Below, piece by piece: positions 19,399 through 26,410 of a DNA stretch of 64,000 nt. A program made the position numbers and the translations under genes. The DNA is from Candidatus Krumholzibacteriota bacterium (lineage in GTDB: Bacteria > Krumholzibacteriota > Krumholzibacteriia > Krumholzibacteriales > WJIX01): the NCBI GenBank assembly GCA_034520215.1, contig JAXHNR010000002.1:780642-844641 (forward strand). Reading direction: 5' to 3'. Each line of letters starts with the position of its first letter. Positions within the stretch are counted from its first letter, which is position 1. Below the pieces are notes generated by a model that had not been told where the DNA came from, ran no database searches, and worked only from the letters and a program-made list of their open reading frames with translations.

Positions 19399-20946
19399 AT
19401 GAAAAAGGCATTCCCAGAAGTCGTTTTAGCTTTTGTTTTTCTCCTGTTATTTTCCTGCGCGGATAGGGATAAGCCGCCTATCCTGAGAAGGGCGCTTCAG
19501 ACAGAGCCCTCGACTCTTGATCCCGCCTACGCCGTTGATTACAGCTCGGGGCTTATAACTTCACTTATACACTCCAATCTTGTCAGAATTGACCCGAAGG
19601 GAAAGGTTTGTCCAGACCTGGCTGAAAGCTGGGAAGTTATAAACGGCGGGAAAGGTTATATCTTTCACCTTGGCCGCGGCCGTTTCTCAAACGGTACGAG
19701 AGTAGGAGCGCGCGACGTGCTCTTTTCTTTCAAGCGGCTTCTTTCCCCTTCAACTCTTTCTCCCAGGTGGTGGGTGCTTGCCCCGTTGCAAGGCGCCCGG
19801 AATTATCATGAAAATGGTGAATGGAACGCCGAATCTGTGGAAGTTATTAATGATTCCACAGTGGCCCTCCGGCTTGAAAAAAGAGCCTCGCATTTCCTGA
19901 GTCTTCTCTCTATGCCCGCCGCCGGAATCGTCTGCCCCGGGCAGATTGGGGAAGAGGGTAAAAGGTACGGCGTTGAACCCCGTGGAAGCGGGCCCTGGCG
20001 CCTTTCGCGGTGGGTCCGGAGTGAAAAGATGATTCTCAAACCGAACGATTTTTATGCCGGCGGAAAGGCAGGCATAGAGGGGATATTATTCAGGTTTATT
20101 CCGGAAGCTATGACGAGGATAGCTGAATTCGAAGTTGGTAATCTGGATATCTTAAAGATACCCCACGCGGAACTTAAAAGGTGGCGCTCCGCCGGTATGA
20201 ATCTGGAAAAAACAGAAGAGCTCCGTATTGTATATATAGGATTCAATACACAAAGATATCCATTCGACGACGTCCGTGTAAGAAGGGCTCTCAATATGGC
20301 GGTTGATGTGGAAGCTGTAATCGCGAAAGTACTCTTCGGCGCGGGCAGAAAGGCGGTTGGCGTCATTCCTCCCATGCTGAGAAGCGAGCCCCTCGAGTCT
20401 GATATCTACAGATACAATCCACAGAAGGCGGAAAGCCTTCTTTGTGAAGCAGGGCTTGAAAACGGCTTCTCAATGGAAATATGGCAGAGGGAAAGTCCCG
20501 AGGGAGGGAGAATCTTAGAATGTGTGCAGGCCTATCTGGGGAATATCGGCGTTGACGTAGAGATTGTAACAAGGGATTGGAGCGCTTTCAAGCAGGCTGT
20601 GGATCACAAGACCCCGGACGCCTTCTATCTTGACTGGTTTGCCGACTACCCCGACGCGGAAAATTTTATTGCTCCTCTTTTTCATTCTTCCAACACCGGC
20701 GGAGGGGGCAACAGAACAGGTTATAAAAATCTTCGTGTGGATTCTCTCATTGACAGAGCTTCCGGCATGCTTGACAGAGATAAGAGGATGAAGCTCTACC
20801 ATGAAGCTGAAGGGATTATCTACGGCGACGCGCCGTGGATATTTTTGTGGTTTCCTGTCAGGTATGAGGCTGTCTCTGACAGACTGAAAGGATATCATAT
20901 TCCGGTTATATTCAATGGGCAGCGGTTTCTGGAAGTTTCCCTCTAA
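19399..20946 (+). CDS. Peptide ABC transporter substrate-binding lipoprotein (SBP_bac_5)
   Basis: 515 residues. A lipoprotein signal (VVLAFVFLLLFSC, lipobox Cys about 21) anchors a DppA/OppA-type solute-binding protein: ALQTEPSTLDPAYAVDYSSG, VCPDLAESWEVINGGKGYIF and PFDDVRVRRALNMAVD are family blocks. It captures di- or oligopeptides for the permeases that follow. With an NlpC/P60 endopeptidase gene downstream, cell-wall peptides are a plausible substrate (inference). No cognate ATPase is encoded nearby. Confidence 0.92.
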   Translation: MKKAFPEVVLAFVFLLLFSCADRDKPPILRRALQTEPSTLDPAYAVDYSSGLITSLIHSNLVRIDPKGKVCPDLAESWEVINGGKGYIFHLGRGRFSNGTRVGARDVLFSFKRLLSPSTLSPRWWVLAPLQGARNYHENGEWNAESVEVINDSTVALRLEKRASHFLSLLSMPAAGIVCPGQIGEEGKRYGVEPRGSGPWRLSRWVRSEKMILKPNDFYAGGKAGIEGILFRFIPEAMTRIAEFEVGNLDILKIPHAELKRWRSAGMNLEKTEELRIVYIGFNTQRYPFDDVRVRRALNMAVDVEAVIAKVLFGAGRKAVGVIPPMLRSEPLESDIYRYNPQKAESLLCEAGLENGFSMEIWQRESPEGGRILECVQAYLGNIGVDVEIVTRDWSAFKQAVDHKTPDAFYLDWFADYPDAENFIAPLFHSSNTGGGGNRTGYKNLRVDSLIDRASGMLDRDKRMKLYHEAEGIIYGDAPWIFLWFPVRYEAVSDRLKGYHIPVIFNGQRFLEVSL

Positions 20947-20962
20947 GGGGCGGACTCTGATA

Positions 20963-21901
20963 ATGTTTAAATTTATAACAAGAAGAGTAATTCAGCTTAT
21001 TCCGATCCTCTTCGGAGTAATAACCGTGACATTTCTTATAATGTATATCATACCCGGCGATCCGGTACTTTCGCTTGTAGGAGAAAGATACGATGAGGCG
21101 ACGATAGAGAAAATGAGGGAGGAGTTCGGGCTTGATAAGCCCCTTCCTCTACAATATGCCGATTATATAGGCAGAGTGGCAAGACTGGATTTCGGCAGGT
21201 CATTTATGACAGGCCGGCCCGTTATTGAATCGATAAAGGAATATTTCCCCCGCACACTGGTTTTAGCTTTCACCTCCATGCTGATTGCCGTTGCGGCGGG
21301 CGTAGTTATCGGAGCTGTTTCTTCTTTGAAGCGCTTCAGGTGGCTGGGGCGGGGCCTTATGACATTTTCTCTCGTTGGCGTCTCTATTCCGGTATTCTGG
21401 CTGGGTCTGCTGCTGATATATCTTTTTGCCATCAAACTTTCGCTCCTTCCGCCCTCGGGATACGGAAATGGTTCACTGAGATATCTGATTCTTCCCGCCG
21501 TAACGTTATCTTTTGCCTCTATGGCGACGGTGGCCAGAGTCTCGCGCTCAAGTTTTCTTGACATCTCCTCCGAGGAATTTATAAAGACCGCGAGAGCCAA
21601 GGGGCTGAATGAATTTGTCGTTTTCGCGAAACATCTTGTAAGAAACGCGCTTATTCCCGTTATTACTATAGTTGGAACGGATTTCGGGAGTTATCTCGGC
21701 GGTTCGGTCCTCACCGAGTCCATATTCGGATGGCCGGGACTGGGCAGACATATAGTACAGGCGATTCTCAAGCGTGATTTTCCCGTTATTCAGGGAGCGG
21801 TGCTTTTTATGGCCTTGCTTTTCGTGCTTGTAAATCTCTTGGTGGATTTAAGTTATGGATTTATAGATCCCAGGGTCAGAGTAGAGGGAAAGAGAGGATA
21901 G
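20963..21901 (+). CDS. dppB: Peptide ABC transporter permease, DppB type
   Basis: 312 residues from ATG 20963. The frame also stays open upstream across the end of the binding-protein gene, but homology begins at FKFITRRVIQLIPILFGVIT. Six membrane helices; PGDPVLSLVGERYDEATIEK is the DppB N-terminal block, and the permease EAA loop is near KTARAKGLNEFVVFAKHLVR. The C-terminal WPGLGRHIVQAILKRDFPVI is typical. It pairs with the DppC-type protein at 22011. Confidence 0.93.
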   Translation: MFKFITRRVIQLIPILFGVITVTFLIMYIIPGDPVLSLVGERYDEATIEKMREEFGLDKPLPLQYADYIGRVARLDFGRSFMTGRPVIESIKEYFPRTLVLAFTSMLIAVAAGVVIGAVSSLKRFRWLGRGLMTFSLVGVSIPVFWLGLLLIYLFAIKLSLLPPSGYGNGSLRYLILPAVTLSFASMATVARVSRSSFLDISSEEFIKTARAKGLNEFVVFAKHLVRNALIPVITIVGTDFGSYLGGSVLTESIFGWPGLGRHIVQAILKRDFPVIQGAVLFMALLFVLVNLLVDLSYGFIDPRVRVEGKRG

Positions 21902-22010
21902 AACCCTTTTTTAGTTTAGCGGATTTTTGAATGCGGGCGGCGTGAATGCCGAAAGAAAGGCAGTAATAATTGATAAAATAATATTTGACATATTCAGCAG
22001 GACGGAATAG

Positions 22011-22865
22011 GTGAGTAATCTGAAAGCTTTTTACAGAAGGTTTTACGGTAATCGTATCGCGTTCGCGGCGCTTATCGTTCTCGCGCTTATAATTACAGCT
22101 GGATTGCTCTCCGACGTTATCGCTCCGGCAGGTACGGCGCGTATAGATCTTGACAACTCTCTTCAACCACCATCTCTTGAGCATCCCATGGGGACCGATT
22201 CTTTCGGCAGAGATCTTTTCTCCAGGGTTACTCGCGGTTCACGGGTTTCACTCGGGGTGGGCCTTGCCGCGAGAACTATTTCTCTTTTTATCGGTCTTGT
22301 AATGGGTGTAATAGCGGGTATTTACGGGGGCAGAATCGATTCAGTAATTATGCGCTTTGCCGATATCACTTTTGCTTTTCCGACACTGCTTCTTCTTGTG
22401 GCGATTATGGCTGTCGTAGCACCTGGGATTTCCACACTTATTACGGTTCTGGGGATAGTAGGATGGGCCGCGATAGCCAGATTGGTAAGAGCCCAGGTTA
22501 TGACTGTAAGAGAAAGGGAGTATGTTCAGGCGGCGGAATCATCCGGAGCGGGCAATCTGTCTCTGGTAATAAGGCATATTCTCCCGCAGTGCTTATCCCC
22601 CGTAATAGTCGTATATACGATGGGCCTCGGAATGACGATTATGGCTGAATCGAGTTTGAGCTTTCTCGGTCTGGGAGTCCAGCCCCCTTCGCCGAGCTGG
22701 GGCAGAATGATATCGGATGGTATTATATTTATGCGTTCCGCCTGGTGGCTTACGATATTTCCGGGGATCATTCTCTCTTTAACAATTTGCTCGCTGAATC
22801 TGGTCGGCGATGGGTTAAGAGACGCGTTTGACCCGAAATATATTTACTCTAAGGGTAAGGAATGA
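22011..22865 (+). CDS. dppC: Peptide ABC transporter permease, DppC type
   Basis: 284 residues, GTG start with only a weak ribosome site. Family blocks: HPMGTDSFGRDLFSRVTRGS, the EAA loop EREYVQAAESSGAGNLSLVI and SSLSFLGLGVQPPSPSWGRM. Forms the membrane channel with the DppB protein. The usual DppD and DppF ATPase genes do not follow; instead a mobile repeat (22907-23209) and an NlpC/P60 gene are found. Confidence 0.93.
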   Translation: MSNLKAFYRRFYGNRIAFAALIVLALIITAGLLSDVIAPAGTARIDLDNSLQPPSLEHPMGTDSFGRDLFSRVTRGSRVSLGVGLAARTISLFIGLVMGVIAGIYGGRIDSVIMRFADITFAFPTLLLLVAIMAVVAPGISTLITVLGIVGWAAIARLVRAQVMTVREREYVQAAESSGAGNLSLVIRHILPQCLSPVIVVYTMGLGMTIMAESSLSFLGLGVQPPSPSWGRMISDGIIFMRSAWWLTIFPGIILSLTICSLNLVGDGLRDAFDPKYIYSKGKE

Positions 22866-22893
22866 ATGGTTGAAGCTGGGTTTTTCTGATCTC

Positions 22894-22906
22894 AATGGTT
22901 ATAGCA
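22894..22906 (+). repeat. Left copy of 13-bp direct repeat bordering mobile repeat A
   Basis: AATGGTTATAGCA, identical to 23212-23224. The two copies border a 303-bp element whose ends resemble each other in inverted orientation. This is what a target-site duplication would look like. Confidence 0.65.
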
Positions 22907-23209
22907 GGACATTCCCCGGAAATTGGTAAGTATTTTGCTAACAATTCGAGATACAATCAGTTATCAGGATTGGTAAGTGGAATAGGGCTTTCATTGCTGA
23001 TGAGTGCGGCTGATTGATATTTTCAAAATCCTGGTCAATTCCCCCGGCGAGGGAATTGTACGCTCTGCACCTCGGGCTCGCTCTTTCTGCCCCTTCGGGC
23101 CAGAAATCCTTGCCCGCTCGCCCTCCGGAGGGTTTTGAAAATATCAATCAGCCGCATACTGTTACAAATCATCGACTACCTTATAGGTTATAAAAATTGG
23201 GGAAACTCC
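22907..23209 (-). mobile_element. MITE-like element, copy A (303 bp)
   Basis: Non-coding element in the dppC-NlpC/P60 gap. Ends GGACATTCCCC (22907-22917) and GGGGAAACTCC (23199-23209) are imperfect inverted repeats (9 of 11). Inside is a 150-bp core bounded by a perfect 23-bp inverted repeat (23006-23028 and 23133-23155), with a 99-bp arm to the left and a 54-bp arm to the right. The right arm matches the short arm of copy B over nearly its whole length (ATACTGTTACAAATC, ACCTTATAGGTTATAAAAAT). The core is inverted relative to the arms when compared with copies B and C. No transposase; it would need one supplied elsewhere. The strand label is arbitrary. Confidence 0.75.
23006..23155. other. 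Structured palindromic core of copy A
   Basis: Outer stem: 23006-23028 with 23133-23155, beginning GCGGCTGATTGATATT, 23 bp perfect. Inner stems: CAATTCCC (23036-23043) with GGGAATTG (23051-23058), its loop, read on the complement, UCGCCGG; a TTTCTG...CAGAAA stem capped by CCCCTTCGGG (23085-23107); and a GCCCGAGG/CCTC+GGGC helix read on the complement. The same stems and loops recur in copies B and C with changed pairs, so the fold rather than the sequence seems to be kept. It may act as RNA or as single-stranded DNA. Confidence 0.6.
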
Positions 23210-23211
23210 AA

Positions 23212-23224
23212 AATGGTTATAGCA
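23212..23224 (+). repeat. Right copy of 13-bp direct repeat bordering mobile repeat A
   Basis: AATGGTTATAGCA, the partner of 22894-22906, two bases after the right end of copy A. Confidence 0.65.
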
Positions 23225-23321
23225 GTTGACAAACCGGAGCATTCGAGGTTATTTATTGATTTTACAGGAGATATTCCGCCGGGCATGGGGATTATCGAAA
23301 AAGAGAGGGAGCTGTCAGGCG

Positions 23322-24428
23322 ATGTCCGGTAATAGTTTCAAGTTACAGGGGATTATGAAAAAACTGCTGTATGATATAAAGGAACTTGTAAATGAAGCTT
23401 GCGAGGAACTCGGCGCTGACGACAGCAGGTTTTACTACCTGTCAGTTGAGCCCGGACCGGGAGAATCGGCAAATATAGATGTAAGCAGCGAGAGGGTCTT
23501 CGGCCGTGTCATGGAAAAGATGGGTGACGCAAGGGTTTTATCGAGGAGTTTTAATAAAATTGTTTTCAAGACATCATCCGGCATTAAGGTAGCGCTTAAG
23601 GTTATAGGAGGCAGGGAAGAAACTCTGTTTTTAGTTGGAGGCAGCGTGGCGAATATCAGGAACGTTCCTTCCCACGGGGGGGAACTTATTACTCAGGCAT
23701 TAGCCGGAGAGCAGCTTGAGGGATTGATGAGGCGGGGGGACTGGGTTCTAGTAAGACTTCCCGACGGCTATATCGGATGGGTTTATTCGTGGAGTCTTTT
23801 GCGGGCGGACCGCCGTGAGATTGAAGAATGGAAGCGCAGCGTTAACGGTATGGTGGAGAGAAATACAGCTGTAGTATATTCACAGGCAGGAGGCGAAGGC
23901 GTTAGAGTCTGTGAGCTTGTCGCGGGAAGTTTAGTCAGGATTGACGGGACGGGGAATAACTCTTACAGCGTTACGCTCGCGGACGGGAGAAGAGGATTTG
24001 TTGGAATATCAGATATTTCCGATCCTCCGGGCGCGAAAGCTGACAGAGGAAGGTTAATATCCAGGGCCCGGGTCTTCCTCGGTATTCCATATCTATGGGG
24101 AGGGACTACTTCCAGGGGATTTGACTGCTCAGGTTTTATAAAGAGGGTTTTTCAGATGGAGGGCGTATCGCTTCCCAGAGACAGCGACCTTCAGTATGAA
24201 GTTTCAGAGAAAGCAGTTCCCGGAGAAAGCAGGGGGGCTGAGCCCGGTTCTCTCTTTTTCTTCCGCGAGGCGGGCAGAATATCTCATGTAGCCCTTTCTA
24301 CAGGCTCCGGGAGGTTCATTCACGCTAGAGGAGAGGTAACCCCCGGAAGCCTGATAGAGTCCGATAAATACTTTGACAGAGAGTTGGCGGAGTCTTTTTT
24401 CTCCTCGAGGAGCGTTATTTCTGATTAA
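23322..24428 (+). CDS. NlpC/P60-family murein endopeptidase with two SH3-like domains (YkfC-like)
   Basis: 368 residues from ATG 23322 (GGGAG 10 bases upstream); the frame is open further 5' but without family support. After an N-terminal region come two SH3b-like modules (NIRNVPSHGGELITQALAGE to GWVYSWSL; MVERNTAVVYSQ to GFVGISDI), then the C40 peptidase domain with Cys in RGFDCSGFIKRVF (Cys269), His in ISHVAL (His322) and a third polar residue in RFIHA (His334). B. subtilis YkfC-type enzymes with this architecture cleave gamma-D-Glu-diamino acid bonds in murein peptides and are encoded near dpp genes, which matches this context. No clear signal peptide, so a cytoplasmic recycling role is likely. 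Confidence 0.9.
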   Translation: MSGNSFKLQGIMKKLLYDIKELVNEACEELGADDSRFYYLSVEPGPGESANIDVSSERVFGRVMEKMGDARVLSRSFNKIVFKTSSGIKVALKVIGGREETLFLVGGSVANIRNVPSHGGELITQALAGEQLEGLMRRGDWVLVRLPDGYIGWVYSWSLLRADRREIEEWKRSVNGMVERNTAVVYSQAGGEGVRVCELVAGSLVRIDGTGNNSYSVTLADGRRGFVGISDISDPPGAKADRGRLISRARVFLGIPYLWGGTTSRGFDCSGFIKRVFQMEGVSLPRDSDLQYEVSEKAVPGESRGAEPGSLFFFREAGRISHVALSTGSGRFIHARGEVTPGSLIESDKYFDRELAESFFSSRSVISD

Positions 24429-24443
24429 AATAATTTTAAGTCA

Positions 24444-24487
24444 GTTAAAAAAAAGTTAAGAAAAAATTAAAAAAAAGTTAAAAAAAG
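24444..24487. promoter_or_regulatory. A-tract array upstream of promoter
   Basis: Runs of six to eight A separated by GTTA or TTA at roughly helical spacing, directly before a TTGACA box. Such tracts bend DNA and can act as UP elements. Could also simply be low-complexity sequence. Confidence 0.4.
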
Positions 24488-24489
24488 GG

Positions 24490-24518
24490 TTGACAGAGTT
24501 CATTTACTGGTTTAGCTT
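24490..24518 (+). promoter_or_regulatory. Candidate sigma-70 promoter for the outer-membrane protein gene
   Basis: TTGACA (24490-24495), 17-base spacer, TAGCTT (24513-24518). Preceded by the A-tract array and followed by a leader of about 295 bases. Confidence 0.45.
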
Positions 24519-24820
24519 TGCCTGCAAATTAATAGAGTAGCAGTTTGCGGGGTTTTGGAAGGGGGTATGCAGTAAGAATTTTGATGGTTTTTACCATCAG
24601 GAGTTGAAAGAAGGGTGTTCGCGCGGTCGCGCGGGCGATCCGGTTTAAACAGACTATTGAAAGGAGGGATGAATTAAGTAGCGTTTCTAAACGCATCTTA
24701 GAATCTCAAAAATGAATTCGCGTTAATTGTATGTAGCTAACCGTTTGCTGAAAACGGTGATATAGAATCTTTTTTAGCTTGGAATTTTCCGAAAGGGAAA
24801 AATCCTTACAGGAGGCTAAA
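24519..24820 (+). other. Long structured 5' leader of the outer-membrane protein gene
   Basis: About 300 bases without a gene. Visible hairpins: GATGGT-TTTT-ACCATC (24583-24598), CGCGC-GGTC-GCGCG (24620-24633), GCGTTT-CT-AAACGC (around 24683-24696). A perfect AAAGGAGGG (24660-24668) sits one base before a two-codon ATG-AAT-TAA frame, too close to be a normal start. The leader may be a cis-regulatory RNA or simply stabilise an abundant mRNA; I do not recognise a known riboswitch. Confidence 0.4.
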
Positions 24821-26047
24821 ATGAAAAAGTTTTTCAAGATTACTCTGGCCGCCATCATGATTGCTGCTGTAGCAGTACCCGCGATGGCAACAGAAAGCAG
24901 ACTCAACGCCTTAGGTGACGTTGACAATTATATAGAGGATGATGCTAACATCTTTAAATGGCCCGCCACACTGCCCTCTTACGCCAATCTCGTGATAGTC
25001 GATTTGGAAGCCGGAGAAGGCGTCTACGGCACGTATGGTTTTATCTATGGCCTCGGCGAATACGGAGATTATGGAACCATAGGACTGTTCTTTATGGAAA
25101 ATACACACGGTCCTAATGATATCATGGGTGGTATGTCTTTATGGTTTAACTCCGATGTTTTTAGTTCTACCCTTGACAACAAGTATAGCCTCGTCTATGC
25201 CTATGAGATGGATAAGATGGCCCTTGGTTTTAAATTCAGCAGGGCCAGCGCAAGCATGCTTTACGATGACGGCACGAATGAAATGGATGAAACCCAAGCT
25301 TATACCACAATAGGCGCGAGTTTCCGCATGGACATAAACGATGAGATGTACGCCGATATCGGTTTTGACTACACGATGGCTTCTTGGACGGTTGAAAATG
25401 ACCCCGCAGAACCATATGGCGATCTCAGCGCTGACCCAGGTAGAAAGATGGAGTTTAACGGCAGGCTCTTCTATGAGTATAGTGAAACTATTACATTTAT
25501 TCCATACATAGGATTTACTACTCAGGAATACAATCTGGAAGCGGATGACAACGATCTTTACATTTCGGGTGAAGAAATGACAGGTATAAAGGCTATGAGT
25601 TTCGATCTCGGTATGGCCGCGAACTTTGAAGTCAACGAAGACAATATGTTAATCTTCGGTATCGAGCCGTTCAAGTATATGAAGGTTGAGCCTTCAGTTT
25701 ATGAAGATGGTTTTAACGGAAGCTTTGAACTGACTGGGACTATCATGCCCCGTTTCCTTCTGGCTCTAGAAACTGATGTAAAGGAATGGCTGACAGTACG
25801 TACAGGATGTTATAAATCATTAGGCAAGATGAAGTATACGTATGATGATGGAACAAATGAAGAGACATATGAAGCTACCGAGGCGCCTTTCGACTGGCAT
25901 CTCGGTCTCGCTTTTCACGTAAGCGATTTTGATATCGACTGCGTGCTTGCCAAGGAGACACCTTTTGTTCTTGGTAACTGGCTGACAGGTTATGATGAAT
26001 ACGACCAGCATGTCATTACCAAAATGACCGCTGTATATCATTTCTAA
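24821..26047 (+). CDS. Predicted outer-membrane beta-barrel protein, unknown function
   Basis: 408 residues from the ATG at 24821 (AGGAGG 6 bases upstream). Signal peptide KKFFKITLAAIMIAAVAVPA ends in AMA. The rest is made of alternating Tyr/Asp/Glu-rich strands (YEYSETITFIPYIGFTTQEY) and closes on aromatic HVITKMTAVYHF, as barrel proteins do. The strong ribosome site, promoter, long leader and clean terminator suggest an abundant porin-like protein. I do not recognise the family. Confidence 0.7.
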   Translation: MKKFFKITLAAIMIAAVAVPAMATESRLNALGDVDNYIEDDANIFKWPATLPSYANLVIVDLEAGEGVYGTYGFIYGLGEYGDYGTIGLFFMENTHGPNDIMGGMSLWFNSDVFSSTLDNKYSLVYAYEMDKMALGFKFSRASASMLYDDGTNEMDETQAYTTIGASFRMDINDEMYADIGFDYTMASWTVENDPAEPYGDLSADPGRKMEFNGRLFYEYSETITFIPYIGFTTQEYNLEADDNDLYISGEEMTGIKAMSFDLGMAANFEVNEDNMLIFGIEPFKYMKVEPSVYEDGFNGSFELTGTIMPRFLLALETDVKEWLTVRTGCYKSLGKMKYTYDDGTNEETYEATEAPFDWHLGLAFHVSDFDIDCVLAKETPFVLGNWLTGYDEYDQHVITKMTAVYHF

Positions 26048-26074
26048 TCGGACGGTCAGTTTAGCTTAAAAGAG

Positions 26075-26106
26075 GCGGGGGGCATTTTTTGCCTCCCGCT
26101 TTTTTA
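26075..26106 (+). terminator. Rho-independent terminator of the outer-membrane protein gene
   Basis: Ten-base stem GCGGGGGGCA (26075-26084) with TGCCTCCCGC (26090-26099), one G-T pair, five-T loop, then seven T (26100-26106). Confidence 0.88.
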
Positions 26107-26410
26107 TTCTTCCGCAAAATAAACTAAAGCTTCCCCTCAGGCGGAAGAACTTACAGCGCCCGCTGTTTATAAGAAGAATATTAGTAACTGAAAACCTTTT
26201 ATCCGGTTTTTTCAGCCGTGTTTTTTAATGATAAATATCACACCCCCTTTTGACCTTGCAGCCCTTGTGGCCTGTAACTTGCTTGGTTTCATAGGCAGTT
26301 TAGCGTTGATGCGCTGCCGTCACGTTGACTTCAGTCGGCATATGACATGCCTTAAGGTCCAGAGTGGGGCAGCGGCGCCGGGTGGAAGCTGTTGAGCCAG
26401 AGGTAATACA
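26107..26410. other. Intergenic region before the rhomboid-TPR gene
   Basis: 304 bases with no gene. It holds an inverted repeat TCTTCCGC / GCGGAAGA (about 26108-26146), the sigma-54-like site at 26268, and downstream hairpins (GGCAG...CTGCC at about 26296-26320; GGCAT-ATGAC-ATGCC near 26334-26351) that would lie in the leader. Confidence 0.4.
26268..26283 (+). promoter_or_regulatory. Candidate sigma-54 promoter upstream of the rhomboid-TPR gene
   Basis: TGGCCTGTAACTTGCT: GG and GC exactly ten bases apart and TTGC intact, differing from TGGCAC-N5-TTGCW at two positions. It lies 128 bases before the predicted start. Confidence 0.45.

Noticed and set aside
22924-22939. TGGTAAGTATTTTGCT, a sigma-54-like site before the NlpC/P60 gene
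   Set aside because: Spacing fits, but it lies inside the mobile repeat's long arm, about 400 bases from the gene, with two consensus mismatches.
22996-23010. CTGATGAG before the core stem, resembling the hammerhead ribozyme core
   Set aside because: No GAAA follows the stem in the required place, and copies B and C lack the motif.
22907-23209. CRISPR array
   Set aside because: The repeats are long, dispersed and inverted, with no regularly spaced short direct repeats and no cas genes in the window.
23135-23332. Small + strand frame ending in a 39-codon stretch MVIAVDKPEHSRLFIDFTGD...
   Set aside because: Its first half lies in mobile repeat A, and an equivalent frame appears by chance on the other strand at copy B because the DNA repeat is shared. 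The 39-codon part beginning at the direct repeat could be a gene fragment but has no recognisable relative.
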